A stretch of 34,106 nucleotides of DNA from Acidimicrobiales bacterium (lineage in GTDB: Bacteria; Actinomycetota; Acidimicrobiia; Acidimicrobiales; Iamiaceae): positions 1 to 34,106 of the forward strand of contig JAGQSO010000205.1 in the NCBI GenBank assembly GCA_020439505.1, in the 5' to 3' direction. The translations under genes and the position numbers were made by a program. Position 1 is the stretch's first letter; each line of letters begins with the position of its first letter. This document shows positions 23,429-31,700 of the stretch, piece by piece. The notes beneath the pieces are model-generated. The model saw nothing but the letters and a program-made list of their open reading frames with translations. It was not told the origin of the DNA and ran no database searches.

Positions 23429-23431
23429 TCG

Positions 23432-23517
23432 GACCAAATATTACGGTCTGTAGTCATTTTGACCTTCTCATCACTCTGCGTGTTGACGATTCGGATTCGT
23501 GGTCGTACCCTCACACC
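23432..23517 (+). promoter_or_regulatory. Well-formed leaderless promoter with upstream dyad
   Basis: TTGACG (23483-23488), a 17-base spacer, TACCCT (23506-23511), six bases, then the ATG at 23518: the best promoter in the window and a clear leaderless design. Upstream, an unusually A+T-rich stretch carries a GACC (23432-23435), nine bases, GGTC (23445-23448) dyad around AATATT, a possible regulator site or weak terminator for the DUF4012 gene. Confidence 0.7.
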
Positions 23518-23817
23518 ATGGCTATGAAGCGGATCTCCCAGGCAGCGGTCGTTGCAATCCTCGCCGTGGTGTTATTGGCGGGAGGTCGGGCCGTGTCGGC
23601 CCAGGAGAACCCTGACTACACGGTTCCGGCTCCAGCGGTGGTGGTGACCGCCCCCCCGATCGAGCCGATCCGGTCCACCCCGTCGGCCCCCGCCGCCCCC
23701 GATCAGTCGCCTCTTCCAGTCACCGGATCCGACATCGTCCAGATGCTGGTCATCGGTGCGGCGCTGATCGGTGGCGGTGCCGGCCTGATGGCACTGCGCC
23801 GCAGGTCAGCGCACTGA
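23518..23817 (+). CDS. LPXTG (LPVTG) cell-wall-anchored miniprotein
   Basis: A 99-residue protein: a signal peptide (1-28, cleaved near V-S-A), about 37 Pro/Ala/Val-rich residues, the sorting motif LPVTG at 66-70, a membrane helix (73-93) and a basic tail (RRR). The mature wall-bound part has fewer than 45 residues and no domain, so it may be a spacer, a glycosylation carrier or an attachment point rather than an enzyme. An in-frame upstream start (23425) was rejected because the ATG at 23518 directly follows a strong leaderless promoter and begins a proper signal peptide. It follows a DUF4012 gene, as does the LPRTG protein at 6262. No sortase is in the window. Confidence 0.85.
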   Translation: MAMKRISQAAVVAILAVVLLAGGRAVSAQENPDYTVPAPAVVVTAPPIEPIRSTPSAPAAPDQSPLPVTGSDIVQMLVIGAALIGGGAGLMALRRRSAH

Positions 23818-23822
23818 GGGCA

Positions 23823-23837
23823 GGGGCCGAACGCCCC
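23823..23837. terminator. Short hairpin between convergent genes
   Basis: GGGGC (23823-23827) and GCCCC (23833-23837) pair around CGAAC in the 21-base gap between the LPVTG gene and the pssE-like gene. It may terminate both directions, but the stem is short. Confidence 0.4.
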
Positions 23838-23838
23838 G

Positions 23839-24369
23839 CTAACGACCGATCAACGGATTCACCTCGGCCGCGAAAGCCTCGACCGCCGGTGAGGCTCCGG
23901 TCGGGTCGGTGACGGCGAAGCGGTTCGGATCGGTGAGCGCCTCGTCCAGAAGGGCTGAAAGGGTTGACTCGTCCTCGGCTAGGGCGACTTGGCCCCGTTG
24001 TGACATCCAACGGGTGAAGGTGACCTGGTGGCCGTCGACGTGTTCACCCAGGTCCGGTCTCCGAGGTACGACGATCGGCAGACGACCGTTGCTCCTGGCA
24101 TCGGCGATTCCCGCCGGTCCCCCCTGGACCACCACGGCATCGGCGCTGGCCATGGCCTCGGTCAAGGTGTCGTAGTCGAGCATCTCGAAGGACCGCGCCG
24201 TGCGAGGTGCCCGAGACGTCCCCCGTTGCACCAGCACCGCCACGTCGGGGTGGTCATCGCACCAGCGGTCGATCCAGTCGATCAGTCGGTCGAAACGGTG
24301 GTGATCGGTTCCGACGCTCACCACCACCCGCGGGGCATCGGTCCCCGTCGACGATTCCGACGCGGTCAC
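23839..24369 (-). CDS. PssE/Alg13-like glycosyltransferase catalytic subunit
   Basis: A 176-residue glycosyltransferase family 28 C-terminal-type protein. It begins VVVSVGTDHHRFDRLIDWID, the Alg13/PssE signature, and has VLVQRGTS, then MLDYDTLTEAMASADAVVVQGGPAGIADA (nucleotide-sugar binding, equivalent to the HGGAGS region of relatives) and PIVVPRRPDLGEHVDGHQ. It needs the membrane partner encoded just upstream to add the second sugar to a lipid-linked carrier. The GTG start at 24369 overlaps the partner's stop by four bases. It fits with the sugar transferase at 20022 acting first. The sugar donated is unknown. Confidence 0.85.
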   Translation of the reverse strand: MTASESSTGTDAPRVVVSVGTDHHRFDRLIDWIDRWCDDHPDVAVLVQRGTSRAPRTARSFEMLDYDTLTEAMASADAVVVQGGPAGIADARSNGRLPIVVPRRPDLGEHVDGHQVTFTRWMSQRGQVALAEDESTLSALLDEALTDPNRFAVTDPTGASPAVEAFAAEVNPLIGR

Positions 24370-24833
24370 AGCAGGGGTCCGATGAGGGTCGAGCCTCGGT
24401 AGAGCTCCTGCTGTTCGGGCCACTGCACGAGGAACTTGGTCGACAGCGGTCGGCACAGTCGACCGGTGAGCGTCCGGCTGTCGATCCGGTCGAAGACCTC
24501 GACGTACACCGTCGGGATCCGCAGCAGTCGGGCCAACACGAAGAACGGGAGAGCCACCCCTGCGCCGCTGGACACGACCACGTCGGGCCGCATCCGGGGG
24601 ACGAGGCGTACCGCCAGGAACAGGTTGCGCACCAGGTTCCCCAGGTTTCGGGTGGTGGGGTGGAAGGCCCATCGGACGTCTTCGCCCCGCAGCTGGGAGC
24701 GGGCATCGGGCTTGTCGAAGGTGACCCAGGTTCGCTTCATCGGCTCCCACCAGGGACGAAGGCGCAGAAGGTGGGTCAGGTGGCCGCCCGATGACGCAAC
24801 GAACAGCACGTGGGGGGCCGGTCTCTCGTCCAC
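24366..24833 (-). CDS. PssD/Alg14-like glycosyltransferase membrane subunit
   Basis: A 155-residue Alg14/PssD-like protein that anchors the PssE-like subunit and binds the lipid acceptor. The N terminus has FVASSGGHLTHLLRLRPWW (the S-S-G-G-H loop). TFDKPDA and RNLGNLVRNLFLAVRLV follow, then PDVVVSSGAGVALPFFVLARLL and the T-V-Y-V-E-V-F-D-R-I-D motif. GTG at 24833 gives the usual length and starts just before the first strand; farther upstream codons do not match the family. TACCGT (24842-24847, minus strand) lies eight bases before it. It overlaps the pssE-like gene (GTGA), so the two subunits should be made in equal amounts. Confidence 0.85.
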   Translation of the reverse strand: MDERPAPHVLFVASSGGHLTHLLRLRPWWEPMKRTWVTFDKPDARSQLRGEDVRWAFHPTTRNLGNLVRNLFLAVRLVPRMRPDVVVSSGAGVALPFFVLARLLRIPTVYVEVFDRIDSRTLTGRLCRPLSTKFLVQWPEQQELYRGSTLIGPLL

Positions 24834-24919
24834 GACCGCTGACGGTAGCTCTCGCTCGGGACACCGGCGGGACGCCTGGTTTCCGGTCCAGGGCCTCCGA
24901 TCCATACCCTCGGAGCACC
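24834..24919. promoter_or_regulatory. Divergent promoter region, pssD-like and membrane protein
   Basis: A minus-strand TACCGT (24842-24847) serves the pssD-like gene and a plus-strand TACCCT (24905-24910) lies nine bases before the ATG at 24920. GGAG also lies four bases before that ATG. No clear operator was seen. Confidence 0.4.
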
Positions 24920-25771
24920 ATGATCCGCCTCGATGCCGCCACCTTCCTGCTCCAGTGGGCGGTCGGGGGCCTTTTCTTCACCTGGATCACGACCCGGCGC
25001 CGGGAGGTCGGTCTGGGATACGGCTGGATGATGCGGTCGGTCTACGCGGTCATGGCCGTCGGCTCGGTGGTGACCGGGCGCGTCCTGGGCCCGGTTCCGG
25101 TTCGCGACATCGCCGCGGTGGCGGTTGTGATGGCGACGCTGGTCGCCCTGGCGGTCTCGGTGCAACGACGTTCGGCGGGGGTCGCCGGTCAGCGCCAGCT
25201 GGTGGAGCGAAGGTCGGCCCGGATCGCGGCCATGACCGGAATCGACCGCGACGAACAGCGTTTCGACCCCGACGCCCCCGAGTTCCCGCCGGTACTGGAC
25301 CTGGTCGCTCCCCTGATCGGCGTGGTGGGCCTGGTGGCCGGTGGCATCGCGGCCGGGTCGCCGGCCTGGCTGTCGGTGGCCCGCGTGCTGGTCGGGGCGG
25401 CGTTCCTGGGAGCGGTCACCGATGCGATGTTGTTGGGCCATTGGTATCTGGTCCAGCCCGGCCTGGCCCGCGGCCCGCTGCTCGAACTCGTGCGATGGAC
25501 CGCCTGGATCTGGCCGGTCCACGTCGCGGTCATGTTGATCCCGACCGGCATGATCTCGGTCCTGAACGGGACCATCGACGACGACTACGGCGGGATCCTC
25601 GGGTGGATGTGGGTCACCTGCGCGCTGACGACATTGGGCCTCCTGGTGGTGACACGCCTGGCGCTGAAGGAACGTCAGTATTCGGCGGTCATGGCGGCGA
25701 CCGGCCTGTTGTACCTGGCCATCCTGACCGCGTTCGGGCAGGACCTGGTGGCCAGGGCCGTGCTCGGGTGA
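24920..25771 (+). CDS. Eight-helix membrane protein of unknown function
   Basis: A 283-residue integral membrane protein. Eight hydrophobic segments can be drawn, roughly at 5-25, 36-58, 67-87, 131-153, 158-184, 194-216, 225-250 and 254-280. A charged cytosolic or external loop (about 90-125, Arg/Asp/Glu-rich) separates helices 3 and 4. A distinctive T-D-A-M-LLGHWYLVQPGLARGPL motif follows helix 5; the buried His and Trp could bind a metal, haem or quinone, but this is guesswork. I do not recognise the family with confidence. The ATG at 24920 has GGAG four bases upstream; an earlier in-frame start overlaps the divergent gene. It may be co-transcribed with Ku, 46 bases downstream. Confidence 0.7.
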   Translation: MIRLDAATFLLQWAVGGLFFTWITTRRREVGLGYGWMMRSVYAVMAVGSVVTGRVLGPVPVRDIAAVAVVMATLVALAVSVQRRSAGVAGQRQLVERRSARIAAMTGIDRDEQRFDPDAPEFPPVLDLVAPLIGVVGLVAGGIAAGSPAWLSVARVLVGAAFLGAVTDAMLLGHWYLVQPGLARGPLLELVRWTAWIWPVHVAVMLIPTGMISVLNGTIDDDYGGILGWMWVTCALTTLGLLVVTRLALKERQYSAVMAATGLLYLAILTAFGQDLVARAVLG

Positions 25772-25817
25772 GCACCGGTCCGGTGCGTTTCGGGTCCCGC
25801 GGTGCGATGCTGGGGGG

Positions 25818-26624
25818 ATGGCGCGCTCCATGTGGAAGGGATCGATCAACTTCGGGCTCGTGAGCATCCCGGTGCGGTTGTTCCCCGCCACGTCCCGCAA
25901 GACCGTCCGCTTCAACCAGATCGACAGCCGGACCGGTGCCCGCGTGCGTCAGCGGCGGGTGTCGGAGGCTGACGGGACCGAGGTTCCGCTGGAGGCCATC
26001 GCCAAGGGTTATGAGCTGGCGTCGGGTCGTTACGTGATGATCAGCGACGAGGAGTTGGCGGCCCTCGATCCCAAGGCCAGCCGGACGATCGACATGGTCG
26101 AGTTCGTCGACCAGGCGGCGATCAACCCGATCACCTACGACAGCGCCTACTTCCTCGCTCCCGACGAGGCGAACGTGAAGCCCTACGCCCTGCTCCTTCG
26201 GGCCATGACCGAGGCCGACAAGGTCGGTATCGCCCGTTTCGTTATGCGGGGCAAGTCCTACCTGGCCGCCATCCGTCCCGACGGGGGGAAGCTGGTGCTC
26301 TCCACCATGCTCTACGCCGATGAGATCCGCGCTGACGACGAGGTCCCCGGCCTCGACGCCGTCGCCGCGGCCGAGGTGTCCGAACGGGAGGTCGCGATGG
26401 CGAACCAGCTCATCGCCAGCCTCGACGCCGAGTTCGACCCCACCTCCTTCGAGGACACGTATCGCCAGAAGGTCCTCGACCTCATCGAGCGCAAGTCTGC
26501 GGGGCAGGCGGACCTGATCGAATCCCCCTCGTCGGTCGAGGACAACCAGGTGGTGGACCTGATGGCGGCGCTCGAAGCCAGCGTCGCCGCCGCCAAGGCG
26601 GCCCGACAGTCGCGGTCGGCCTGA
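25818..26624 (+). CDS. ku: Non-homologous end-joining protein Ku
   Basis: A 268-residue bacterial Ku homodimer subunit that threads onto broken DNA ends and recruits LigD. The family start ARSMWKGSINFGLVSIPVRLF is intact. The bridge and core region follows, with DSRTGARVRQRRV, YELASGRYVMISDEEL, VEFVDQAAINPITYDSAYFLAPDE, KPYALLLRAM and MRGKSYLAAIRP. The C-terminal arm (VAMANQLIASL...F-DP-x-x-FEDTYRQKVLDLIE) is present. The tail after it is short and only mildly basic, unlike the long lysine-rich tail of some actinobacterial Kus. The ATG at 25818 follows a run of Gs. The polymerase gene follows 19 bases later. Confidence 0.95.
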   Translation: MARSMWKGSINFGLVSIPVRLFPATSRKTVRFNQIDSRTGARVRQRRVSEADGTEVPLEAIAKGYELASGRYVMISDEELAALDPKASRTIDMVEFVDQAAINPITYDSAYFLAPDEANVKPYALLLRAMTEADKVGIARFVMRGKSYLAAIRPDGGKLVLSTMLYADEIRADDEVPGLDAVAAAEVSEREVAMANQLIASLDAEFDPTSFEDTYRQKVLDLIERKSAGQADLIESPSSVEDNQVVDLMAALEASVAAAKAARQSRSA

Positions 26625-26643
26625 ACCGGTCGAGACGCGGGCG

Positions 26644-27546
26644 ATGGCAACCAGCCGGGTGACCGTTCAGGTCGGAGATCGTGAGCTCTCGGTCTCCAAT
26701 CTCGAAAAGGTGCTCTACCCCGAGGCATCGTTCACCAAGGCCGAGGTGATCGACTACTACCTGCGGATCGCACCGGTGATGCTCACCCATCTGGGGGACC
26801 GGGGTGTCACCCTCAAGCGGTTCCCCAACGGGGTCGACACGGAAGGCTTCTTCGAGAAGCGGTGTCCGTCCCACCGTCCTGAGTGGGTCGGCACCGCGCC
26901 CGGACCCGGTGACCGCAACGGAACCATCGGGTACTGCGTGCTCGACACGCCCGAGGCCCTGGTCTGGGCGGCCAACCTTGCTGCTCTCGAGCTCCACACC
27001 CCGATGGCACGGGCCGCCGACATCGAGTCGCCGACCATGGTGGTGTTCGACCTCGACCCCGGGCCCGGAACGACGATCACCCAGTGCTGCGAGGTGGCGT
27101 TGTGGATCCGTGACACCGTGTCGGGAGTCGGCCTGGACTGCGTGGCCAAGACCTCCGGATCCAAGGGGTTGCAGGTGTACCTCCCCCTCAACACCCCCCA
27201 CTCCCACGAGCACACGTCATCGTTTGCCCTGGCCGTCGCCCAGGTCCTCGAGCGGGCCCATCCGGACCTGGTGGTCACCAACCAGGCCCGGGCCGCCCGC
27301 CAGGACCGAGTTCTCATCGACTGGAGTCAGAACAGCCGTCACAAGACGACCATCTGCGCCTACTCCCTGCGGGCCCGGCCCACACCGACGGTGTCCACCC
27401 CGGTCACCTGGGCCGAGGTCCGGGCGGGGGCCGAGGGAGAACTGCTGAGCTTCGACGCGGCACAGGTCCTGACCCGCGTCTCCGAGTTCGGCGACCTGTT
27501 CGCCCCGGCGGCGACACTGTCCCAGCGGCTCCCGGGGCCCCGGTGA
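26644..27546 (+). CDS. LigD-type polymerase (PolDom) for end joining
   Basis: A 300-residue stand-alone archaeo-eukaryotic primase-like polymerase that fills gaps during Ku-dependent repair, often with ribonucleotides. Landmarks are the start (VxVGDRELSVSNLEKVLYPE), LKRFPNGV...FFEKRCPSHRPEW, the metal-binding F-D-L-D-PGPG (near 137-140), SGSKGLQVYLPL with the nucleotide-binding Ser-Lys, and VLIDWSQN (third acidic residue). Length matches the isolated PolDom of LigD; the ligase and phosphoesterase domains are not fused and not in the window, so a separate ATP-dependent ligase is expected elsewhere. The ATG at 26644 is 19 bases after ku, so the two form an NHEJ operon. Confidence 0.93.
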   Translation: MATSRVTVQVGDRELSVSNLEKVLYPEASFTKAEVIDYYLRIAPVMLTHLGDRGVTLKRFPNGVDTEGFFEKRCPSHRPEWVGTAPGPGDRNGTIGYCVLDTPEALVWAANLAALELHTPMARAADIESPTMVVFDLDPGPGTTITQCCEVALWIRDTVSGVGLDCVAKTSGSKGLQVYLPLNTPHSHEHTSSFALAVAQVLERAHPDLVVTNQARAARQDRVLIDWSQNSRHKTTICAYSLRARPTPTVSTPVTWAEVRAGAEGELLSFDAAQVLTRVSEFGDLFAPAATLSQRLPGPR

Positions 27547-27618
27547 CCGCCCTTGGCCCGGACCGGTCGGAATGGGCCAAACGATTCACGGTTGGGGGTC
27601 CCCGGCCGATGGGAACCG

Positions 27619-28701
27619 ATGCCCGACCTGCTCATGCGGTCCACCAGCCCCTACGGGACCCGTCGTGCGGTCCTGCTGCGCGGCTCCGACGACATCTACC
27701 TGTACCTGGAAGACCTCACCGGGGAGTATGACGAGACGAGCTCAGCGGTGTGGGTCGCCAACCACCGGCCCGTGTCGGGTCCGCCCGCAGCCGATGGCGC
27801 GGAGGACCCGGGCGCTCCGCCCCGGATGGCGGCGGGTGGCACCGCGCATCCCGAGGGATGTCCTCCGCTGGTCGACCCGGAGTTCGTGTGGTTCGAGGAG
27901 GGAGACGGGGTCGCCCTCGTCGACGGCGAGGGGATCGTGGCGGTGGTCCCCGGTTGGGCGGGACGCGACGGGTTCTACGGGTACTCGCGCTACGCGGTTG
28001 GCCACACCCCCATCGCCTGGGAGCTAGCCGACGATGCCGAGGAGCTGTTGACCTCCAAGGTCACCGAGTCCCGGGATTTCTGGACGTGGCGCACCGGTCA
28101 GTCCTGGGGCCAGATCCGTTCCACGGGTCTCGCCCACCTCGACCAGGCGATCGGCCCCCGCGACGCCACCTGGCCGCTGGGGACCTCGACGTTCCCCGAG
28201 GTCATCGCCAGCCGTCACCGGGTCGGTACCCGCGACATCTGGGTGACGGCGACCACCGGTATGTCGGCTCAGCGGATGGCCGGCGTGGAGGAGTACATCG
28301 ACGATCCCGACTCGGCGGCCCGCATCGAGCTGGCCATCGCCAGGACCCAGCCCGACCAGGTGGGCATGGAGCTGTTGACCGCGCTGGCCCAGGTGCCGTT
28401 CGGGCGATGCACATGGCTGGGGGAGGGCCACACGGTCGGGGGGGCGGCAGGCTCGTTCCCGGCCTTCGGGTCGGACCGGGCCGCGCTGCTGCTCACCGAG
28501 CATCCCCCGGCCCATGGCGATGTGCCGCCACCGGACCTCCGGGGTCTACAGCGACGGGGCGGCCCGGTGACCTACCTGTGGGTGATGCTGGTAGACGAGG
28601 AGACGTTCGGCCTCGCCCGCGGTCGCGACTCCCGAAGCGCCCTCCGCCACCTGAGGGACAAGGGTGAGAGTTGGGTCCAAGGGGCCGTGAACGACCTCTG
28701 A
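27619..28701 (+). CDS. Suppressor-of-fused (SUFU) domain protein
   Basis: A 360-residue cytoplasmic protein. The N-terminal half has a conserved M-P-D-LLMRSTSPYGTRRAVL start, DIYLYLED, AVWVANHRP, then FVWFEEGDGVALV and VAVVPGWAGRDGFYGYSRYAVG. The C-terminal half (about 190-345) resembles the SUFU domain: D-x-x-ARIELAIA, LLTALAQVPFGRCTWLGEGHTVG, ALLLTEHPP and VTYLWVMLVDEETFGLARGRDS. Bacterial SUFU-domain proteins are often immunity-like or of unknown role; none is proven for this type. ATG at 27619 is preferred to an earlier frame start at 27553, because conservation begins at MPDLL and GGGA lies close upstream. It is downstream of the NHEJ pair and convergent with metH. Confidence 0.7.
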   Translation: MPDLLMRSTSPYGTRRAVLLRGSDDIYLYLEDLTGEYDETSSAVWVANHRPVSGPPAADGAEDPGAPPRMAAGGTAHPEGCPPLVDPEFVWFEEGDGVALVDGEGIVAVVPGWAGRDGFYGYSRYAVGHTPIAWELADDAEELLTSKVTESRDFWTWRTGQSWGQIRSTGLAHLDQAIGPRDATWPLGTSTFPEVIASRHRVGTRDIWVTATTGMSAQRMAGVEEYIDDPDSAARIELAIARTQPDQVGMELLTALAQVPFGRCTWLGEGHTVGGAAGSFPAFGSDRAALLLTEHPPAHGDVPPPDLRGLQRRGGPVTYLWVMLVDEETFGLARGRDSRSALRHLRDKGESWVQGAVNDL

Positions 28702-28720
28702 TCGCCCGCCGGTGCCGGGA

Positions 28721-31700
28721 TCAGCGGGCCACGAAGTACTTGGCCTTGGGGTGGTGGCAGATGATGGCGCTGGTCGACTGTTCTGGGTGGTACTGGAACC
28801 CGGTGTCCTCGTTGACCTCGATCCCGATGCGGGCGGCGTCGAGCAGGTGGGCCACCCGTTCGTTGTCGGTCAGGTCCGGACAGGCCGGGTAGCCCCACGA
28901 GTAGCGGCCGCCCCGGTACTGCTGGCGGAACAGTCCGGCGAGGCTTGGTCCGTCCTCGTCGACGAAGCCCCACTCCTGGCGGATCCGATGGTGCCAGAAC
29001 TCGGCCAGGGCCTCGGCCATCTCGACGCCGATCCCGTGAAGCATCAGGTAGTCGTTGTACTGGTTGGACTCGAACAGTTCCTTTGTCCGCTCTGACACCC
29101 TCTCGCCCATGGTGACGATCTGGAACGCCACGTAGTCGACCTCGTCGGACTCCACGGGGCGGAAGAAGTCGGCGATGCACAGGTTGGGGTCACGGGTCGA
29201 GCGGGGGAAGGGAAAACGGGTGAGCTCGACGTCGCGTGACTCGTCGGCCCAAACCACCAGGTCGGTTCCGTCGCCGTTGGCGGGCCAGAACCCGTAGACG
29301 ACCTGGGGGACCAGGAGGTCCTCGCTGCGGGCCTTGGCGAGCTGCTCGCGCAGCAAGGGACGGAGCCGTTCCTTGAACGCGGCGTCGTCCTCGCCGTCCT
29401 CGGGGCGGTATCCCCACTGGTTGCGGAACAGGGTGGTCTCGTTCAGGTAGCCGGCGATCTCGTCCAGGGATAGGCCCTTGACGATGCGGCTGCCCAGGAA
29501 CGGTGGGGTGAACACCGGGTTGTCGGTTTCGACCTCGGGAGACCGGGCGGGAAGGGCCGCCAACTCCTCCTCGGTCGGGCCGTCGTGGAGGCGGGACGGA
29601 ACCTTGGACTCCGACGGCACCCGACCCCAGTCAGGATCGTCGGCCTCGGGGTCGCGGCGGATCTCGCCCAACCGGTCCATCACCCGTAGCCCTTCGAAGG
29701 CGTCCTTCCCGTAGAACAGCCGTCCCTCGTACACCTCGCGCAGGTCCCGCTCCACGTAGGTGCGGGTGAGGGCGGCTCCGCCCAGCAGCACCGGGATGTC
29801 GGACAGCTCCCGGGCGTTCAGCTCCTCCAGGTTGTCGCGCATGATCAGCGTGCTCTTGACCAGCAGGCCGCTCATTCCGATGGCGTGGGCGCCCACCTCC
29901 AGGGCCTTCTCGATCATCTCGGCGATCGACACCTTGATGCCGACGTTGTGGACCTCGTAGCCGTTGTTGGTGAGGATGATGTCGACGAGGTTCTTGCCGA
30001 TGTCGTGAACGTCGCCCTTGACGGTTCCCAGCACGATCCGGCCCTTGCCGGCATCGTCTTCGATCTTGTCCATGTGGGGTTCGAGGTAGGCGACCGAGGT
30101 CTTCATGGTCTCGGCTGACTGGAGCACAAAGGGAAGCTGCATCTCCCCGGCGCCGAACAGTTCACCCACCACCTTCATGCCGCCGAGAAGATGGTCGTTG
30201 ATGATCTCGAGGGGAGTGATCCCCTCGGCCATCGCCTGGTCGAGGTCGTCGGTGAGGCCCTCCCGGTCGCCGTCGATGATGCGGTGGTGGAGACGTTGAC
30301 CGACGGGCCAGCCCGAGCGGTCCTCCTTCTCGACCGTCTGGACCTTGACGTCGGCGAAGATCTCGAGCAGGCGGGTGAGCGGATCGTAGGACTCGTCACC
30401 ATCCGACAGCGCCCCGGCGGATCCCCGTCGGTCGTAGATGAGGTCCATCGCCACGTCACGCTGCTCGTCGGGGATCCGGCTGAGGGGCATGATCTTGGAC
30501 GCGTGGACGATGGCGGAGTCCATGCCGGCGGCCACGCATTCGTGGATGAACACGCTGTTGAGCACGTGCCGCGCCGCCGGCGACAGCCCGAAGCTCACGT
30601 TGGAAACGCCCAGGGTGGTGAAGCAGCCCGGGATCTCGGTCTTGATCCGGCGGATGGCCTCGATGGTGGCCATGGCGTCACCCCGTAGGTCGTCGTCGCC
30701 GGTGGAGAGCGGGAAGGTGAGGGCGTCGAAGATGAGGTCGCTGGTCTCGAGCCCGTAGGTGTTGACCGCCAGGTCGGCGATGCGGTGGGCCACCCGCAGC
30801 TTCCACTCGACGTCGCGGGCTTGGCCTTCCTCGTCGATGCACAGGCAGATCACCGCGGCGCCGTACTCCTTGGCCAGCTTGAACACGCGGTCCAGGCGTG
30901 AGCCTTCGGCGAAGCCGTCCTCGAGGTTGGCCGAGTTGAGGATCGACCGGCCTCCCACCCACTGGAGCCCGGCCTCGATCACCTCGGGCTCGGTCGAGTC
31001 GAGGACCAGCGGAGCGTTGGCCTGGGTGGCGAATCGCTTGGCGATCTCGTCCATGTCGGCGGTGCCGTCGCGACCCACGTAGTCGACGCAGACGTCGAGG
31101 ACGTGGGCGCCCTCCTTCACCTGCTGGGTGGCCATGGCGGTGCAGGTGTCGAAGTCGCCCTCGAGCATCGCCTCGCGGAACTTCTTCGAGCCGTTGGCGT
31201 TGGTGCGCTCGCCGATCATCAGGAACGAGGTGTCCTGGTGGAGGGCGACGGGGGAGTAGATCGAGGTGACCGAGGGTTCGTGGACCGGGGTCCTGGGCGC
31301 CGGCGTCAGGCTGGGTGCCATCTCGGCCAACAGGGCGATGTACTCAGGGGTCGTTCCACAGCACCCCCCGATGACCTGGACCCCCAGCTCTTCGACGAAG
31401 CGGCGTTGGTGATCGCGCAGCTCCTCGGCGGTCAGGTCGTAGTGCATCTTCCCGTCGACCACCGACGGCAGTCCGGCGTTGGGCAGCACCGATATGGGCA
31501 TGCGGGCGTGGTGGGAAAGGTGCCGGACGTGCTCACCCATCTCGGCCGGGCCGGTGGCGCAGTTCAGCCCGATGACGTCGACTCCGAGGGGGTCGATGGC
31601 GGACAGGGCCGCGGCGATCTCGGTACCAACCAGCATGCGACCGGTGAGCTCCATGGTGACCTGGGCCTGGATCGGCACCTGGCGGCCGACCTTGGCCATG

